A stretch of DNA of 64,000 bases from Promethearchaeota archaeon. GTDB lineage: Archaea > Asgardarchaeota > Lokiarchaeia > Sigyniarchaeales > SOKP01. The DNA lies in the NCBI GenBank assembly GCA_016839765.1, contig JAEOTP010000007.1, forward strand, positions 1-64,000. Reading direction: 5' to 3'. Each line of letters starts with the position of its first letter. Positions within the stretch are counted from its first letter, which is position 1. This document shows, piece after piece, positions 20,077-29,632 of the stretch. Both the position numbers and the translations under genes were made by a program. The notes under the pieces were generated by a model. That model was not told where the DNA came from. It saw only the letters and a list, made by a program, of their open reading frames with translations, and did not search any database.

Positions 20077-20258
20077 ATTATTCCCTTATTATCTTTTCAC
20101 AGTTTTCTACCGACAAAAAAAACAATTAATTAGCAAAAACCAAATACATAATTTTTTATAGCAATCTTTTCATAATATTTTTAAATCGATTTACTGTATG
20201 AAAATATTTATTAGAATAAAATTTAATATTATTATATAAATTATCAAAATACCTAAAA

Positions 20259-20262
20259 GGTG
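20259..20262 (+). promoter_or_regulatory. Ribosome-binding site GGTG deciding an ATT start
   Basis: AAGGTGTGA ends at an in-frame TGA (20263-20265). The first plausible initiation codon at proper spacing (six bases after GGTG) is ATT at 20269. The same AGGTGTGA string precedes the ATG gene at 60538. Confidence 0.45.
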
Positions 20263-20268
20263 TGAAAA

Positions 20269-20724
20269 ATTAGCTTAGACACTAAAAGTTTTGATAATAT
20301 CTTAAGTAAAATCATTAAGTCAGAAAGCGGAATAAAAAAAGTAATTCTTGTTGATAGAACTGGATTGACAATAGCAAGTGTGTCTAAATTTAGTTATTTT
20401 CCTGCTGACGTCGATGGTATTGGTGCCATTGCTAGTGCAGTATTCTGTGCAAGTGAAGAACAAGGAAAAAATCTTGAACTTGGAGACTTAGAGATAGTTA
20501 CCAGTGAGTTTTCTGGTGGAAAAATATTTGCTTCAAGCTGCGGGCCCAAAGGTGTCCTAACTTTAATTTCAGATCCAGATATTAATATTGGACTAATTAG
20601 ATTAATTCTAAAGCGCTCTGGAGATGAATTGAAAGAGATTTTAGATGAGTTCTTATCTGATATTCCAGATACTCTTGATTCAGGCTTAGATTTAAGTGAC
20701 TTAGATGAATTAACTCCTGATTAA
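20269..20724 (+). CDS. Roadblock/LC7 domain protein (apparent ATT start)
   Basis: Counted from the ATT at 20269, this is a 151-residue single-domain roadblock/LC7 protein. It has helix 1 (DTKSFDNILSKIIKSESGIK), then strand IKKVILVDRTGLTIASVS, the central amphipathic helix (IGAIASAVFCASEEQG) and the final strand-helix pairs, followed by an acidic tail. The first ATG/GTG/TTG is a TTG at 20365, but starting there would delete helix 1 and half of the first strand, both of which read clearly in frame. Only ATT at 20269 follows the ribosome-binding site after the upstream in-frame stop. Roadblock proteins dimerise and, in bacteria, archaea and eukaryotes, partner small Ras-like GTPases. It stands alone here; the GTPase at 51890 carries its own such domain. 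Confidence 0.75.
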   Translation: MSLDTKSFDNILSKIIKSESGIKKVILVDRTGLTIASVSKFSYFPADVDGIGAIASAVFCASEEQGKNLELGDLEIVTSEFSGGKIFASSCGPKGVLTLISDPDINIGLIRLILKRSGDELKEILDEFLSDIPDTLDSGLDLSDLDELTPD

Positions 20725-20833
20725 ACAAATAATTTTTTTAAAAATCTACTTAAGAATTATTAAACTTAAAATTTCACTTAATAGTGAATCTCTTCTTTTC
20801 AATATGTTTTTATCATTTTTGAAACGAACAAAT

Positions 20834-22048
20834 TTAAAGTAGATTATTATCTTTTACAATTTTTTTATAATGATCTCTTTCTCGCCTTAAAACTTTTATT
20901 TCTTTTTTGAGATCAAAAATATCGTTTTTAACTTTCTCTCCTTCTTTCTTTTCAGAGGTAAATTTATCTTTTAGAGTCTTAACTTCAAGTTTTAAACTTG
21001 TAATTGAATCTATGTGAATGCTATTTTCATTCTTGGATTTCTCTATTTGTTCCTCCAGTTTTTTTATTTCAGTAGCGAATTTTTCAATTTCAGCATTTAA
21101 GCTTAAATTTATCCTTTTCAGATCTTCTTTTTCTTTTAATGATTTTTCAGCTTGTTTTTCAAATTCCTCTACTGATTTTAGTTCCTTCTTTAGGTTCTCA
21201 ATCTTCTTTTCCTTTACTTCTATTTCATCTTTCCTAAGAGAAACGTTATCATTAAGCTCCTTTACTTCTTCCAATAATTTGGCATTGTTTTCATTTAAAT
21301 CAGCCATTTGCTGACTCCATTTTTCTAATTTAATATACTGCTCACTTACTTCAGCTTTTAATTTTTCAACCTGCTCATTATTTTGATTTTTTTCCTCCAT
21401 TAATTCCGTGTATTTGTTTGTTAATTCTCTTAATTTACCTGTTTTTTCTTCCAACATACCCTCAAGTTCTTGGTTTTTCTCTTTAATTGCCTCAAATTCT
21501 TTTAGTAATTCATAACCTCCAGGTTCTGTTGGAATTTCTTCTTTAGTTTTATGTTCAATTTGCTCTTCTTCAGTATCTAAATGTTCTTTTTCATCTTTAA
21601 TTAACACTTTACTAGTCTCACCTTCAACAGTCTCTTCCCAGTAGGGAGTTAATTCTTCATTTTTCAGCATATCATAATATCTCCCAAAAATATCATCAAA
21701 ATTAAGCGCTTCCCTTTTTGGCAATAATTCATATGCAATTCTTCTCATCATCCCTTCAAAATCTTTAGAGAGAATGTCGTCATCGGATAAAAAAACGGTA
21801 ATCGCATAATTGGGCTTTCCAACATAATGTCGGAATGAAAAACCTGTATAGAAACTTGCTATACTTATTTCATTTTCAAGTACTAATTCAGCATAATTTG
21901 GTTCCATCTTTCTTTGCATATGGTCTTCTACTAAACCCTTAAGCTTTTGGGGTGTGATACCAAGGAATTCACTGAGATTTGAAGGAAATTGAGTATCAAT
22001 AAATACTTTAGCATTATCATTAAATCCTAAAACCATAATTCCCTTCAA
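20834..22048 (-). CDS. Longin-like N-terminal domain plus long coiled coil
   Basis: The 404-residue protein has two parts. Residues about 1-150 are a compact alpha/beta region (start MKGIMVLGFNDNAKVFIDTQ; FYTGFSFRHYVGK and ILSKDFEGMMRRIAYELL later). Its order of strands and helices resembles the N-terminal region of the longin-like proteins at 3332 and 8665, including a Y-[FY]-TG motif followed by a hydrophobic strand and a helix. Residues about 170-400 are almost uninterrupted heptad-type coiled coil rich in Glu and Lys. It therefore looks like a dimeric rod with a small sensor or GTPase-interacting head, in the style of eukaryotic tethers, but no function can be assigned. It ends about 110 bases from the convergent roadblock gene. 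Confidence 0.5.
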   Translation of the reverse strand: MKGIMVLGFNDNAKVFIDTQFPSNLSEFLGITPQKLKGLVEDHMQRKMEPNYAELVLENEISIASFYTGFSFRHYVGKPNYAITVFLSDDDILSKDFEGMMRRIAYELLPKREALNFDDIFGRYYDMLKNEELTPYWEETVEGETSKVLIKDEKEHLDTEEEQIEHKTKEEIPTEPGGYELLKEFEAIKEKNQELEGMLEEKTGKLRELTNKYTELMEEKNQNNEQVEKLKAEVSEQYIKLEKWSQQMADLNENNAKLLEEVKELNDNVSLRKDEIEVKEKKIENLKKELKSVEEFEKQAEKSLKEKEDLKRINLSLNAEIEKFATEIKKLEEQIEKSKNENSIHIDSITSLKLEVKTLKDKFTSEKKEGEKVKNDIFDLKKEIKVLRRERDHYKKIVKDNNLL

Positions 22049-22276
22049 ATTTAAAACCTCTTAGCAGTTATAATTACGTAATAATAAATTATTGACAATC
22101 TCAAGTAATTTTCATATTATATTAATATTTGGTTCTATTTATTTTATCCTTAGAGATTTTTAAATATAACTCTATAACCAAAAAAATGATTTAAATTCTT
22201 TTTAAATCCTTTTTAAATCATCAAATTCTGAGAATTTTTACTAAGATAGAATTTGTAAATATTCCATATATAGAAA

Positions 22277-23818
22277 TTAATTAAAAATTTGAGTAATACA
22301 ATTTAATATCTGATTTTCATCAGTAGCTAAAAAATTTTGTTTAAAGGCAGACGCAAAAAATGCACGATCTTTCGGATTAAAATATTTATACCCAAATTTG
22401 TTCCATTCCATTCCTTTATTTAGAGGAGCTATAAGAGATAATTGATTTTTTACCAAATCCGTTAATATAAAAGGAATTTCCTCTTTTGTAGTAGATTTAA
22501 CAGCATTGAGTAAAATATCATCATTAAATTTATCCCATGTTTCCTTAAATTGTAAACAAAAACTTTTAATATCAATTTTATTCTCTGTAATTAACTTCGC
22601 TAAAATTCTTAATGTCATTTCATAGGAGTTATTGTTAATATTTGAAGTAGTAGAGATTATTGTACTAGGCAATGGCTTAGGGTCTTTTCTAACTAAAGGA
22701 ATATTATATTCGGGTAACAATCTTATTTGATTTAATCCAAGTATATTCCTTACATCTTGAAGAGATCCTCCTGAATCAAAAAATTGTTTATTGATAACAT
22801 ATTTGAGAAGTTTCTGCGCATGTACATCTCCAAAATATGGATAATCTGATGCAAATAGAAGATATTCTGACCAATCTCTATTATCCACCGAATATTTATT
22901 ATTAGACTTAAACCATTTTCGAAAATCCTCAAAAAAGTTTCCCGCACCTTCTCCATGAAGCATTGAAAGATCTCCATTGGTGTTTGGTTGCACAATTGCA
23001 TTATAGACATCATGATCACCAATATTCCCCTGAGCAAAATGAGCAATAATTACCTTGAAATGAGGTAATAATTCTGGATATTGCTGATTTATAACACTTC
23101 TTGTAGATTTTACCAATTCCGCAATATCTAATATAGAACCTCTTCCTCTAGTATCAAAAATCACTGGCATTGAATGGCTAGCGGCTTCTACAAGAACATT
23201 AACCGCCTTACTTGACTTAATGTCATCAATCCATCTTTCTGAACGGGGGTGAAGTTTTAAACCCCTTAGACCTAATACTTCTCGAGCATAACTTACCTCT
23301 TTAACCGCTTTTTCCCCTTCCATAGGATCAACTCGTCCATATCCCACTAATTTCATAGAAAATGGAAATCGTGTTGTAAACCGAGAAACGTTGATATTAC
23401 TTGCTCGATATAAAGCCTCTGGTCTTTTATCTCGGAATACATCCTGGAAAGGAAATACCACTCCCTGATCAATAAATGAATAAAATTTAGATTTTTCTTT
23501 TAAATCTGAATATCTTTTTCCCAATTTCTGTAAAGCAATATATAATTTATCAGTAAAAGGATAAGGTGTAAATGACCACGAAACTCGAGTTGAGGTTCCA
23601 TCCATTATAGTCGAAAAAGATTGTTCACCAGTTTTTTCCCAATCTGCCTTAATCCGACCTTGAATGTTACCCCAAAAATCAAAAGTTCCCGAGCCCGGAG
23701 CTAACGGATTCATCATGGTAGCCCCATCTACGTCTTCCCCTAAATGAGAATGGGCATCAATCACAAAAATTTGCTCAATTCTCTTTTTTCCGCCTTGTTC
23801 TATTGTTGCAGTTAGCAT
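22277..23818 (-). CDS. Amidohydrolase-family metal-dependent hydrolase
   Basis: The 513-residue protein shows the amidohydrolase TIM-barrel pattern: a metal-binding HxH-type start (VIDAHSHLG, about 19-27), a lysine strand (GLRGLKLHPRSE, about 185-196), a histidine after a later strand (VIIAHFAQG) and the final catalytic Asp (FASDYPYFGD). This resembles the amidohydrolase-2 group, whose members include decarboxylases and hydrolases. Residues after about 400 form an extra helical domain not typical of the family. It is the third gene of a minus-strand operon, 23 bases after the GCS2-like gene, suggesting that the two act on the same compound, for example hydrolysing an amide or peptide bond the ligase makes. 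The substrate is unknown. Confidence 0.7.
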   Translation of the reverse strand: MLTATIEQGGKKRIEQIFVIDAHSHLGEDVDGATMMNPLAPGSGTFDFWGNIQGRIKADWEKTGEQSFSTIMDGTSTRVSWSFTPYPFTDKLYIALQKLGKRYSDLKEKSKFYSFIDQGVVFPFQDVFRDKRPEALYRASNINVSRFTTRFPFSMKLVGYGRVDPMEGEKAVKEVSYAREVLGLRGLKLHPRSERWIDDIKSSKAVNVLVEAASHSMPVIFDTRGRGSILDIAELVKSTRSVINQQYPELLPHFKVIIAHFAQGNIGDHDVYNAIVQPNTNGDLSMLHGEGAGNFFEDFRKWFKSNNKYSVDNRDWSEYLLFASDYPYFGDVHAQKLLKYVINKQFFDSGGSLQDVRNILGLNQIRLLPEYNIPLVRKDPKPLPSTIISTTSNINNNSYEMTLRILAKLITENKIDIKSFCLQFKETWDKFNDDILLNAVKSTTKEEIPFILTDLVKNQLSLIAPLNKGMEWNKFGYKYFNPKDRAFFASAFKQNFLATDENQILNCITQIFN

Positions 23819-23841
23819 CTTTTATCAATTTATTTGAATTT

Positions 23842-25530
23842 TTATTCTCTCATTTCTCTTGGCAATGTTAATACTCCCGTTAAAGGATTATTTAAAGGAT
23901 CTTGGCAATACTGAATGGTAAAATAAATCAAATCCCATAAAATGTTCGGGTTTTCTCCATTATCTAGTTTATATTTGTATAAGCTCAGCTGGTATTCTGC
24001 CTCGGTTATGGGAGGCTCGGCGTAGCTCACACTTCCGAAAACAGACTGAAGTATTGGTTTTAAAAATGGGGAATAAAGAAAGCCAAGTTCCCTTAATTCA
24101 TCTTTTAAATAGAAAAACATTCGCTGGACTGCTTGCATCATATATCTTATTGGCTGATTTTGAGGTCCTAAGTATTGTTCAGCAAATTCAGGATCGTACT
24201 GTGCAAGGTGTTCTCGAGTTAAACTTGGAGCCAGTCGAAATAACGAAATTAAACCTCTTTCAATAGTCCCCTTTCTATTACTTGCAATTGTTTCACTTCC
24301 AGCGTCAGGAACCCATCTTCCCTTCTGAAGTAATTTTCGTGTTTTATAACACATGGCTTGTAATAAAAGTACAATTCCAATTCTTCGGCAGATTGATATT
24401 TGGGCATCACTAATTCTAACTTCTATTGTATTCCAATCAGTAAAAGGGAAAACATCTTGAAATCTGCCATCTTCGAGACTTGCTTTTTGAATTACGCCGA
24501 GAAAGTAATTTATAGTTTCTTGGTCAGCTGAGGTGATATATGGAATAAAATGCCTAGGATCATTATTACTCAACATTGTTGTATTACTTTTTAAGCGCAA
24601 AGAACGAACACACTGGGGTGCCGTAATGCGGTTATTGACGACTTTTACAACATCTGTCGGTTTGTTATTGATGATAGGAGAATTGCATGTTAGTGCGATA
24701 ATGTGGGGTATAAAATTCCTTATCATGCAATAAGCTTGAACCTTTTCCACATCTGATTGAAAAAAACCGATGTGAGAATGATCAGCCTGACTCAATCCTC
24801 TCATGTACTCCTTTGCTGCAGGATTGATTGCTGAAGCAATAATATGCAAATCAGTAGGCAGTGTACTCTTAGCTAACAGAAAGAGTGTCGAAGCCCAATA
24901 TGCTAATTCTTCCACATACTCGCAAGGGGGTGTTACAAGTTCTAATATATAAGTAACTGCAGTTACATTACCGTCTCTAGCAAAAGTGTCAATGTCCACT
25001 TCAACACCGTCTGGCAATCTATATCTTATATCCATAGCATAACCTTTTTCTAAATCCTCACGGCCATATGGGCGTGCTGTAACTTTAGAGCGAATATAAT
25101 CTGGAACAGGATAGAAATCATCTCGTCCTTCATATAAAATTTGATCCATTATTCTTATAGCATCTTTCACAATCTCTCTCATTCGATAGACCATCTCATC
25201 ACCAGGTGGATAATTCCCTTGATCATCTGCAATGATGAGCTCCATTTCTATACCATGAGTAAAGGGTAATCGGGTCCAATGTTCAACGTCCCATAAAATT
25301 TCTCCCCATGTTCTTTCAGGGATATATACTTCGCGGTAATCTGTTCCCAGAAATAATTTATCAGCAGATCGATCTACAGGATTGCCTATAGAAACACCGT
25401 AAGAGGCTCCAGATACTTTTTTACCTTTTACCTTTCCAGAATCCATAAAGGTTGAAAACGTATCGGAACCTCCTTTGCTCTTTCCTTTCTTTTTTTTCTT
25501 TTTCTTATCCTTGCCCATGTGTTTTTTCAC
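23842..25530 (-). CDS. Glutamate-cysteine-ligase-like (GCS2) carboxylate-amine ligase
   Basis: The 562-residue protein has the GCS2 family pattern: HGIEMELI (about 92-99) with the conserved acidic metal ligands, an ELVTPP motif (near 195), a DHSHIGF histidine motif (near 250) and a core that continues to about residue 480. The family joins an amino acid carboxylate to an amine using ATP, as in gamma-glutamylcysteine synthesis. An extra lysine-rich N-terminus (residues 4-20, KKKKKKGKSKGG) is not part of the family fold and might bind nucleic acid or membrane lipid. It lies between the 629-residue protein and the amidohydrolase in one operon. It may make a thiol or another gamma-glutamyl-like compound; the exact product is inferred only at family level. 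Confidence 0.65.
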   Translation of the reverse strand: MKKHMGKDKKKKKKKGKSKGGSDTFSTFMDSGKVKGKKVSGASYGVSIGNPVDRSADKLFLGTDYREVYIPERTWGEILWDVEHWTRLPFTHGIEMELIIADDQGNYPPGDEMVYRMREIVKDAIRIMDQILYEGRDDFYPVPDYIRSKVTARPYGREDLEKGYAMDIRYRLPDGVEVDIDTFARDGNVTAVTYILELVTPPCEYVEELAYWASTLFLLAKSTLPTDLHIIASAINPAAKEYMRGLSQADHSHIGFFQSDVEKVQAYCMIRNFIPHIIALTCNSPIINNKPTDVVKVVNNRITAPQCVRSLRLKSNTTMLSNNDPRHFIPYITSADQETINYFLGVIQKASLEDGRFQDVFPFTDWNTIEVRISDAQISICRRIGIVLLLQAMCYKTRKLLQKGRWVPDAGSETIASNRKGTIERGLISLFRLAPSLTREHLAQYDPEFAEQYLGPQNQPIRYMMQAVQRMFFYLKDELRELGFLYSPFLKPILQSVFGSVSYAEPPITEAEYQLSLYKYKLDNGENPNILWDLIYFTIQYCQDPLNNPLTGVLTLPREMRE

Positions 25531-25566
25531 AAATTTTTATATTTGATAATTTTTTTTGATTTTAAT

Positions 25567-27456
25567 TTATAATAATGATTCTACAAAAGCTTTAAACGTG
25601 GCATGGTCGTTTAAAAACTCATAAGATAATATTAAATTAATTATTTTGAAGTTATAGGACATAAAAATATTTTTTAAATTTGTAACAATCTGTCCACCTT
25701 CGAAAAATGAATCATCAACCAAAACTTGAACATTTTTGCCAAGTTTTTTAATTATTCTAGACTTTAACTGGTTGAGATCTTCTGAATCAGAAGCAAGAAT
25801 GATTGTAGGTTTTCCTAAATATGGAATAAAATCCAGATTAAATAAATAAATTTGGTTTGAAATTTTATTGGGTGAAACAAATAATCGAAGAGTATTTTGA
25901 ATTATATTCAATTCCTCTTGGTTATGGTGTCGAATAGATGGATAGATGTAATAAGCAATAGATTTATTTGAATTAAATTTTAATTCAGAATAAATTCTGT
26001 CGATAATTGGGAAAATTCCAAAATCATAGCTAAATAGCGATAAAAATGCAATATTAAAATTAAAATCCCTTGATAAAAGATTACTACTCACATTCCCTCC
26101 ATTTAGGGAAAAATCTGTAACTTCATTAATAATTTTAGAAGCAAAAACATTTAATAAATAATATTGAGAAAAAATTAAGGTTGGTTCTATTTTAGTACGT
26201 AATTCATCAACCAATACATAGATTTCATTAAATAAATCTTTTGTAATGTTCTCTCTAACATCTTGAGTACCAATACTTTTGATTACTTTATCTGCAGCCT
26301 CTGGACAATCTAATTCGGCTAAAAGGCAGATTGAATTCTTAAAAAATTGGTAGGCAGGGTGTTGAGAATTATTTAGGTTAATTTTTGAAGAATTTAGTAT
26401 AATTTGATTAATTTGGTTAATAATTTGTAAAAGTTCTTCCTTATTTTTACTTTCATGTAATTGTTTGGCGACATTAAATAAAACGTTTACTTTTAGCACT
26501 TCATCTTTAATTAGGTAAGTGAGTTTTAAGGCTAATTTAACATCTTTTTTAAGAACATTCCCTATAACTTTAGCTACAACTTCTTCTTTTTTCAAAGGAT
26601 TCTCTATTAAATTTACTATTTTTATTATGTGATCGTGATTTAAATCTACAAAATCTAATGCTAACTTATTAATGATTTCAAGTTTCTTAACCTCATCGTT
26701 AAGATTTGTTATAACCTGTAGACAAGCATCTAAATCAACCGTAGCATAAGCTCTAATTAAATTGTAATAAAATTGAACCCTTTCTGTTTCATTAGATAAC
26801 TTTAATGATGTTTCTAAAGCTCTATAGAACTCTTTTATGGACAAATAGTGTTTAGCTAAAATTTTGATTTTTGAATCGATATTCTCGAGGGAAATTCCTG
26901 GTTTTGGAGGCACTAAAGCAGAAATTGCTTCACTTGGATGTACTTGACTTTGCATATAGGACTCATATTCCGCCCTCATGGACTTAATTTCCTTTTCTAA
27001 TTTCTTCAGATCATTTTTTTGGTTATTAATAAAAAAGGATTTTGGTTTAAATTTATCTCCTGAATCGGTAGTTAAAACTTGGATACTTCCTAAAATTTTT
27101 TTAATACTACTTGATGATATCACATCTCGAATTTTTTGAACTTTTACCGTATATTGGATAAGTTTCATCCAATAAGCGTTAACAGTTAACTTACCATACC
27201 CGTCTGCTGTAGGAGTTATTTTCAAATCGATATTTCTGGTCTCTCCAGGTTCAAATTTTATTTCATTTTTGAACTCTTTTGGTTCATAAGTTATATCCAA
27301 ATTCTCTCCTTCAAAACTGAATTTTAATGTTTCAATCTTCTTTGAGGCATTCATTACTTGAAGTGATACTTGATTATCACCATTAGGAATTAAAAGGTTC
27401 TGAGGAAATTTAGTTACTGTAAGATTAATGACTTTATTAGGATCTGAGGAGGACAT
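25567..27456 (-). CDS. Unrecognised protein: Ig-like domain plus helical repeats
   Basis: I do not recognise this 629-residue protein. Residues about 8-100 look like an Ig-like/CARDB-style beta sandwich (IKFEPGETRNIDLKITPTAD). A short charged helix follows (about 140-170). Residues about 195-420 consist of alpha-helical pairs resembling TPR- or clathrin-heavy-chain-like repeats (REFYRALETSLKLS-type segments, each near 33 residues). The C-terminal 150 residues look alpha/beta, with FIPYLGKPTIILASDSEDL and VQVLVDDSFFEGG suggesting a Rossmann-like fold. It has no signal peptide or TM helix. As the first gene of the operon with the GCS2-like and amidohydrolase genes, it may be a scaffold or regulator for them; this is inference. 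Confidence 0.45.
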   Translation of the reverse strand: MSSSDPNKVINLTVTKFPQNLLIPNGDNQVSLQVMNASKKIETLKFSFEGENLDITYEPKEFKNEIKFEPGETRNIDLKITPTADGYGKLTVNAYWMKLIQYTVKVQKIRDVISSSSIKKILGSIQVLTTDSGDKFKPKSFFINNQKNDLKKLEKEIKSMRAEYESYMQSQVHPSEAISALVPPKPGISLENIDSKIKILAKHYLSIKEFYRALETSLKLSNETERVQFYYNLIRAYATVDLDACLQVITNLNDEVKKLEIINKLALDFVDLNHDHIIKIVNLIENPLKKEEVVAKVIGNVLKKDVKLALKLTYLIKDEVLKVNVLFNVAKQLHESKNKEELLQIINQINQIILNSSKINLNNSQHPAYQFFKNSICLLAELDCPEAADKVIKSIGTQDVRENITKDLFNEIYVLVDELRTKIEPTLIFSQYYLLNVFASKIINEVTDFSLNGGNVSSNLLSRDFNFNIAFLSLFSYDFGIFPIIDRIYSELKFNSNKSIAYYIYPSIRHHNQEELNIIQNTLRLFVSPNKISNQIYLFNLDFIPYLGKPTIILASDSEDLNQLKSRIIKKLGKNVQVLVDDSFFEGGQIVTNLKNIFMSYNFKIINLILSYEFLNDHATFKAFVESLL

Positions 27457-27611
27457 TTTATCGGTTGTGTCTTTTATTCAGTTATATTTTAAAATTAAGC
27501 ATATAAGATAATTATTTTGTTTAAGTAAGTTTCTGTAAAACTGGTATAATACCTTTATAACATCAACATAAAAGTAATTAATTTTAAACTTTTAGTTTAC
27601 AGAATTTCATT

Positions 27612-28337
27612 TCATTCTCCTTTACGCCTGTTTCTATTGACATACTCCATTAAATCTTCGATCATCATTTCTTTTGTATAATCTGGCCAATAATCGTCCC
27701 TAAACTTGAATTCTGCATATGAGGCATCCCAGAGTAAAAATCCTGAAATTCTTGCTCCGTCCTCCATACCAGTTCTTATAATATAGTCTAGCTCAGGAAA
27801 ATCCTTTGTATGTAAATAATTTTTAACTAATTCACGATTAATTTTTTCAGGGTCAACTCCTTCTTTTATCAACCTTTTAATGGCATCTACAATTTCTTCT
27901 TGACCATCATACATAATACAGACATTTAAGAATGCTTGGTCAGAATTTCGAGTAAAATCTGTTAACTCTTTAAGTTTTTTTCTAACATCTTCTGGGAGTA
28001 AGTGCAATCTCCCTATAAAATTAATTTTAATTTTCTCGTCCCTTATGATTGATTCTTTTTTTACAGAATCTACAGCAGCATAAATTATTTTATAGATATA
28101 TTTCAACTCATCGGGGCTTCTTTTTCTGGCATTTTCAAGTGATAAAGCATACACAGTCACATATCTTATGCCTGCGTCGTAAAAATCGAATAATCGATCC
28201 CTTAAGTTTCTATATCCTTCTAAATGACCTAAATTAGGATCAAGGTTATTTTTTCTTGCCCAACGTCTATTTCCATCAAGAATCAAGCCGATATGGTTTG
28301 GCAACTTTTCTTTTTGGATATTTTTGAGCTCTTCCAA
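27612..28337 (-). CDS. uppS: cis-Prenyltransferase (polyprenyl diphosphate synthase)
   Basis: This enzyme condenses isopentenyl diphosphate with an allylic diphosphate in cis to make the long polyprenyl diphosphate that becomes the lipid carrier for glycosylation. The 241-residue length is typical. The catalytic loop LILDGNRRWAR (Asp21) is near the N-terminus, followed by the HxEGYRNLRD-type segment, the conserved YALSLEN strand and, near the end, the diphosphate-binding arginines in IIRTGMEDGARISGFLLWDASYAEF. It lies at one edge of the isoprenoid cluster, in the same orientation as geranylgeranyl reductase. Chain length cannot be read off; archaea use it for dolichol-type lipids. Confidence 0.93.
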   Translation of the reverse strand: MEELKNIQKEKLPNHIGLILDGNRRWARKNNLDPNLGHLEGYRNLRDRLFDFYDAGIRYVTVYALSLENARKRSPDELKYIYKIIYAAVDSVKKESIIRDEKIKINFIGRLHLLPEDVRKKLKELTDFTRNSDQAFLNVCIMYDGQEEIVDAIKRLIKEGVDPEKINRELVKNYLHTKDFPELDYIIRTGMEDGARISGFLLWDASYAEFKFRDDYWPDYTKEMMIEDLMEYVNRNRRKGE

Positions 28338-28513
28338 AATTTTAACCTAATTTAAGAAATTACTACTAATAATCTTATTGAAGATATATTAAATAATAAG
28401 ATTTTATAAATTTAAAAATAATTGAAGAAAAATTGTTATTTTATTCGACATTGTAGGATTTAAAAGGATTAAAAAATAAAAAGAATAGCTTGGTCTTCTC
28501 TAAAAATGAAAAA

Positions 28514-29632
28514 TTATAATAGATTCTTCATAACTATTTCAGAACTTCTATGTTCTTCCCATAAAGAAAGAAATTTTTTTAGATTTTCATCGTTCTGAAA
28601 GATTTTATCCCTAGCAACTCGTTTAGCTTTGAGGACTTTCAAAAAATTGCGGTCTAAACTTCTTTCATATTCTAATCCCAATTTGTTTAATTTATCTCTT
28701 TTCTCACATTTAATTATTGCTTCGATTGCAAATTTACCAGACATCATCGCGTAAGGGATTCCTTTTCCGCTAATTGGATCAACAATACCCCCTGCATCCC
28801 CAATAGCAAAAACATTATCCCCATATAATTTTGGTCTTAATCCTACTGGGATAAGATGAGGTTTAAAGATTTCTAATTTTGAACCTTCGAGAGCACCCTT
28901 TACAAATTGAAGATTTTCAAATTTTTTAAATTCTTCCCTTGAGTTTTTTACTAAATTAATTTGGTTTCCCCAACCGACTGTTATTGTTTCCATTTTTGGA
29001 AATAACCAGGCATAACCTACAGAAATTAGATCTTTAATCCCAAAAAATAAATGAACTGTATCCTTACCCAATTCTTTATTGATTTTAGAATTGGTTGATT
29101 TCATTTCTTTGGTAATGGTCAAAATAATATCTTCCTGTTTAAAATAAGGCCATCCCAATATTTTTAATGTTTTGGAAGTAACCCCATCAGCAGCAATAAC
29201 ATACTTCGACCAATATTTTCCTTCATTTGTCGTAATACAGTACTTTTCTCCTTTCTTTTCAATGTTAGTTAACATTTCTCGATCTCTTAAGATAACACCA
29301 GCATCTAATGCCATATCTGTTAAAAATTTATCAAAAATACCACGCCAAATGACTGCACCTTTTCCCTTTTTTGAATAATCATCTCCATCAGTGTGGTGTA
29401 ACTCTAAGGATTCAATAATACGTTCTATTTTATCTTCTGGATAATCTATCTCCTCTACAAGCTCCCATGCTAGAGCTCCACCACATGCTTTATACCGTCC
29501 GTTTTCACCAAGATGCTCTTTCTCTATTATACATGTTGAATATCCATTTTCTCTCGCAACCTTAGCGGCAACTGAGCCGCCTGGACCAGCACCTATTACC
29601 AAAATGTCAAATTCATTGGAAATTGAATTCAT
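28514..29632 (-). CDS. Geranylgeranyl reductase family flavoprotein
   Basis: The 372-residue FAD-dependent reductase begins with the dinucleotide fold DILVIGAGPGGSVAAKVARE (about 8-27) and an acidic end to strand 2 (CIIEKE). It has an ACGGAL motif (near 50), as in geranylgeranyl reductases, and the second FAD motif FAIGDAGGIVDPISGKGI (about 274-291). In archaea this family saturates the geranylgeranyl chains of membrane ether lipids or of their precursors. The position next to uppS and divergent from HMG-CoA synthase fits a lipid role. Whether it reduces free diphosphates, digeranylgeranylglycerophospholipids or a quinone side chain is not decidable here; archaea usually carry several paralogues. 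Confidence 0.85.
   Translation of the reverse strand: MNSISNEFDILVIGAGPGGSVAAKVARENGYSTCIIEKEHLGENGRYKACGGALAWELVEEIDYPEDKIERIIESLELHHTDGDDYSKKGKGAVIWRGIFDKFLTDMALDAGVILRDREMLTNIEKKGEKYCITTNEGKYWSKYVIAADGVTSKTLKILGWPYFKQEDIILTITKEMKSTNSKINKELGKDTVHLFFGIKDLISVGYAWLFPKMETITVGWGNQINLVKNSREEFKKFENLQFVKGALEGSKLEIFKPHLIPVGLRPKLYGDNVFAIGDAGGIVDPISGKGIPYAMMSGKFAIEAIIKCEKRDKLNKLGLEYERSLDRNFLKVLKAKRVARDKIFQNDENLKKFLSLWEEHRSSEIVMKNLL

Noticed and set aside
21018-21314. Plus-strand serine/phenylalanine-rich frame of 98 codons
   Set aside because: It is the antisense of the lysine/glutamate-rich coiled coil; the composition is explained by that.
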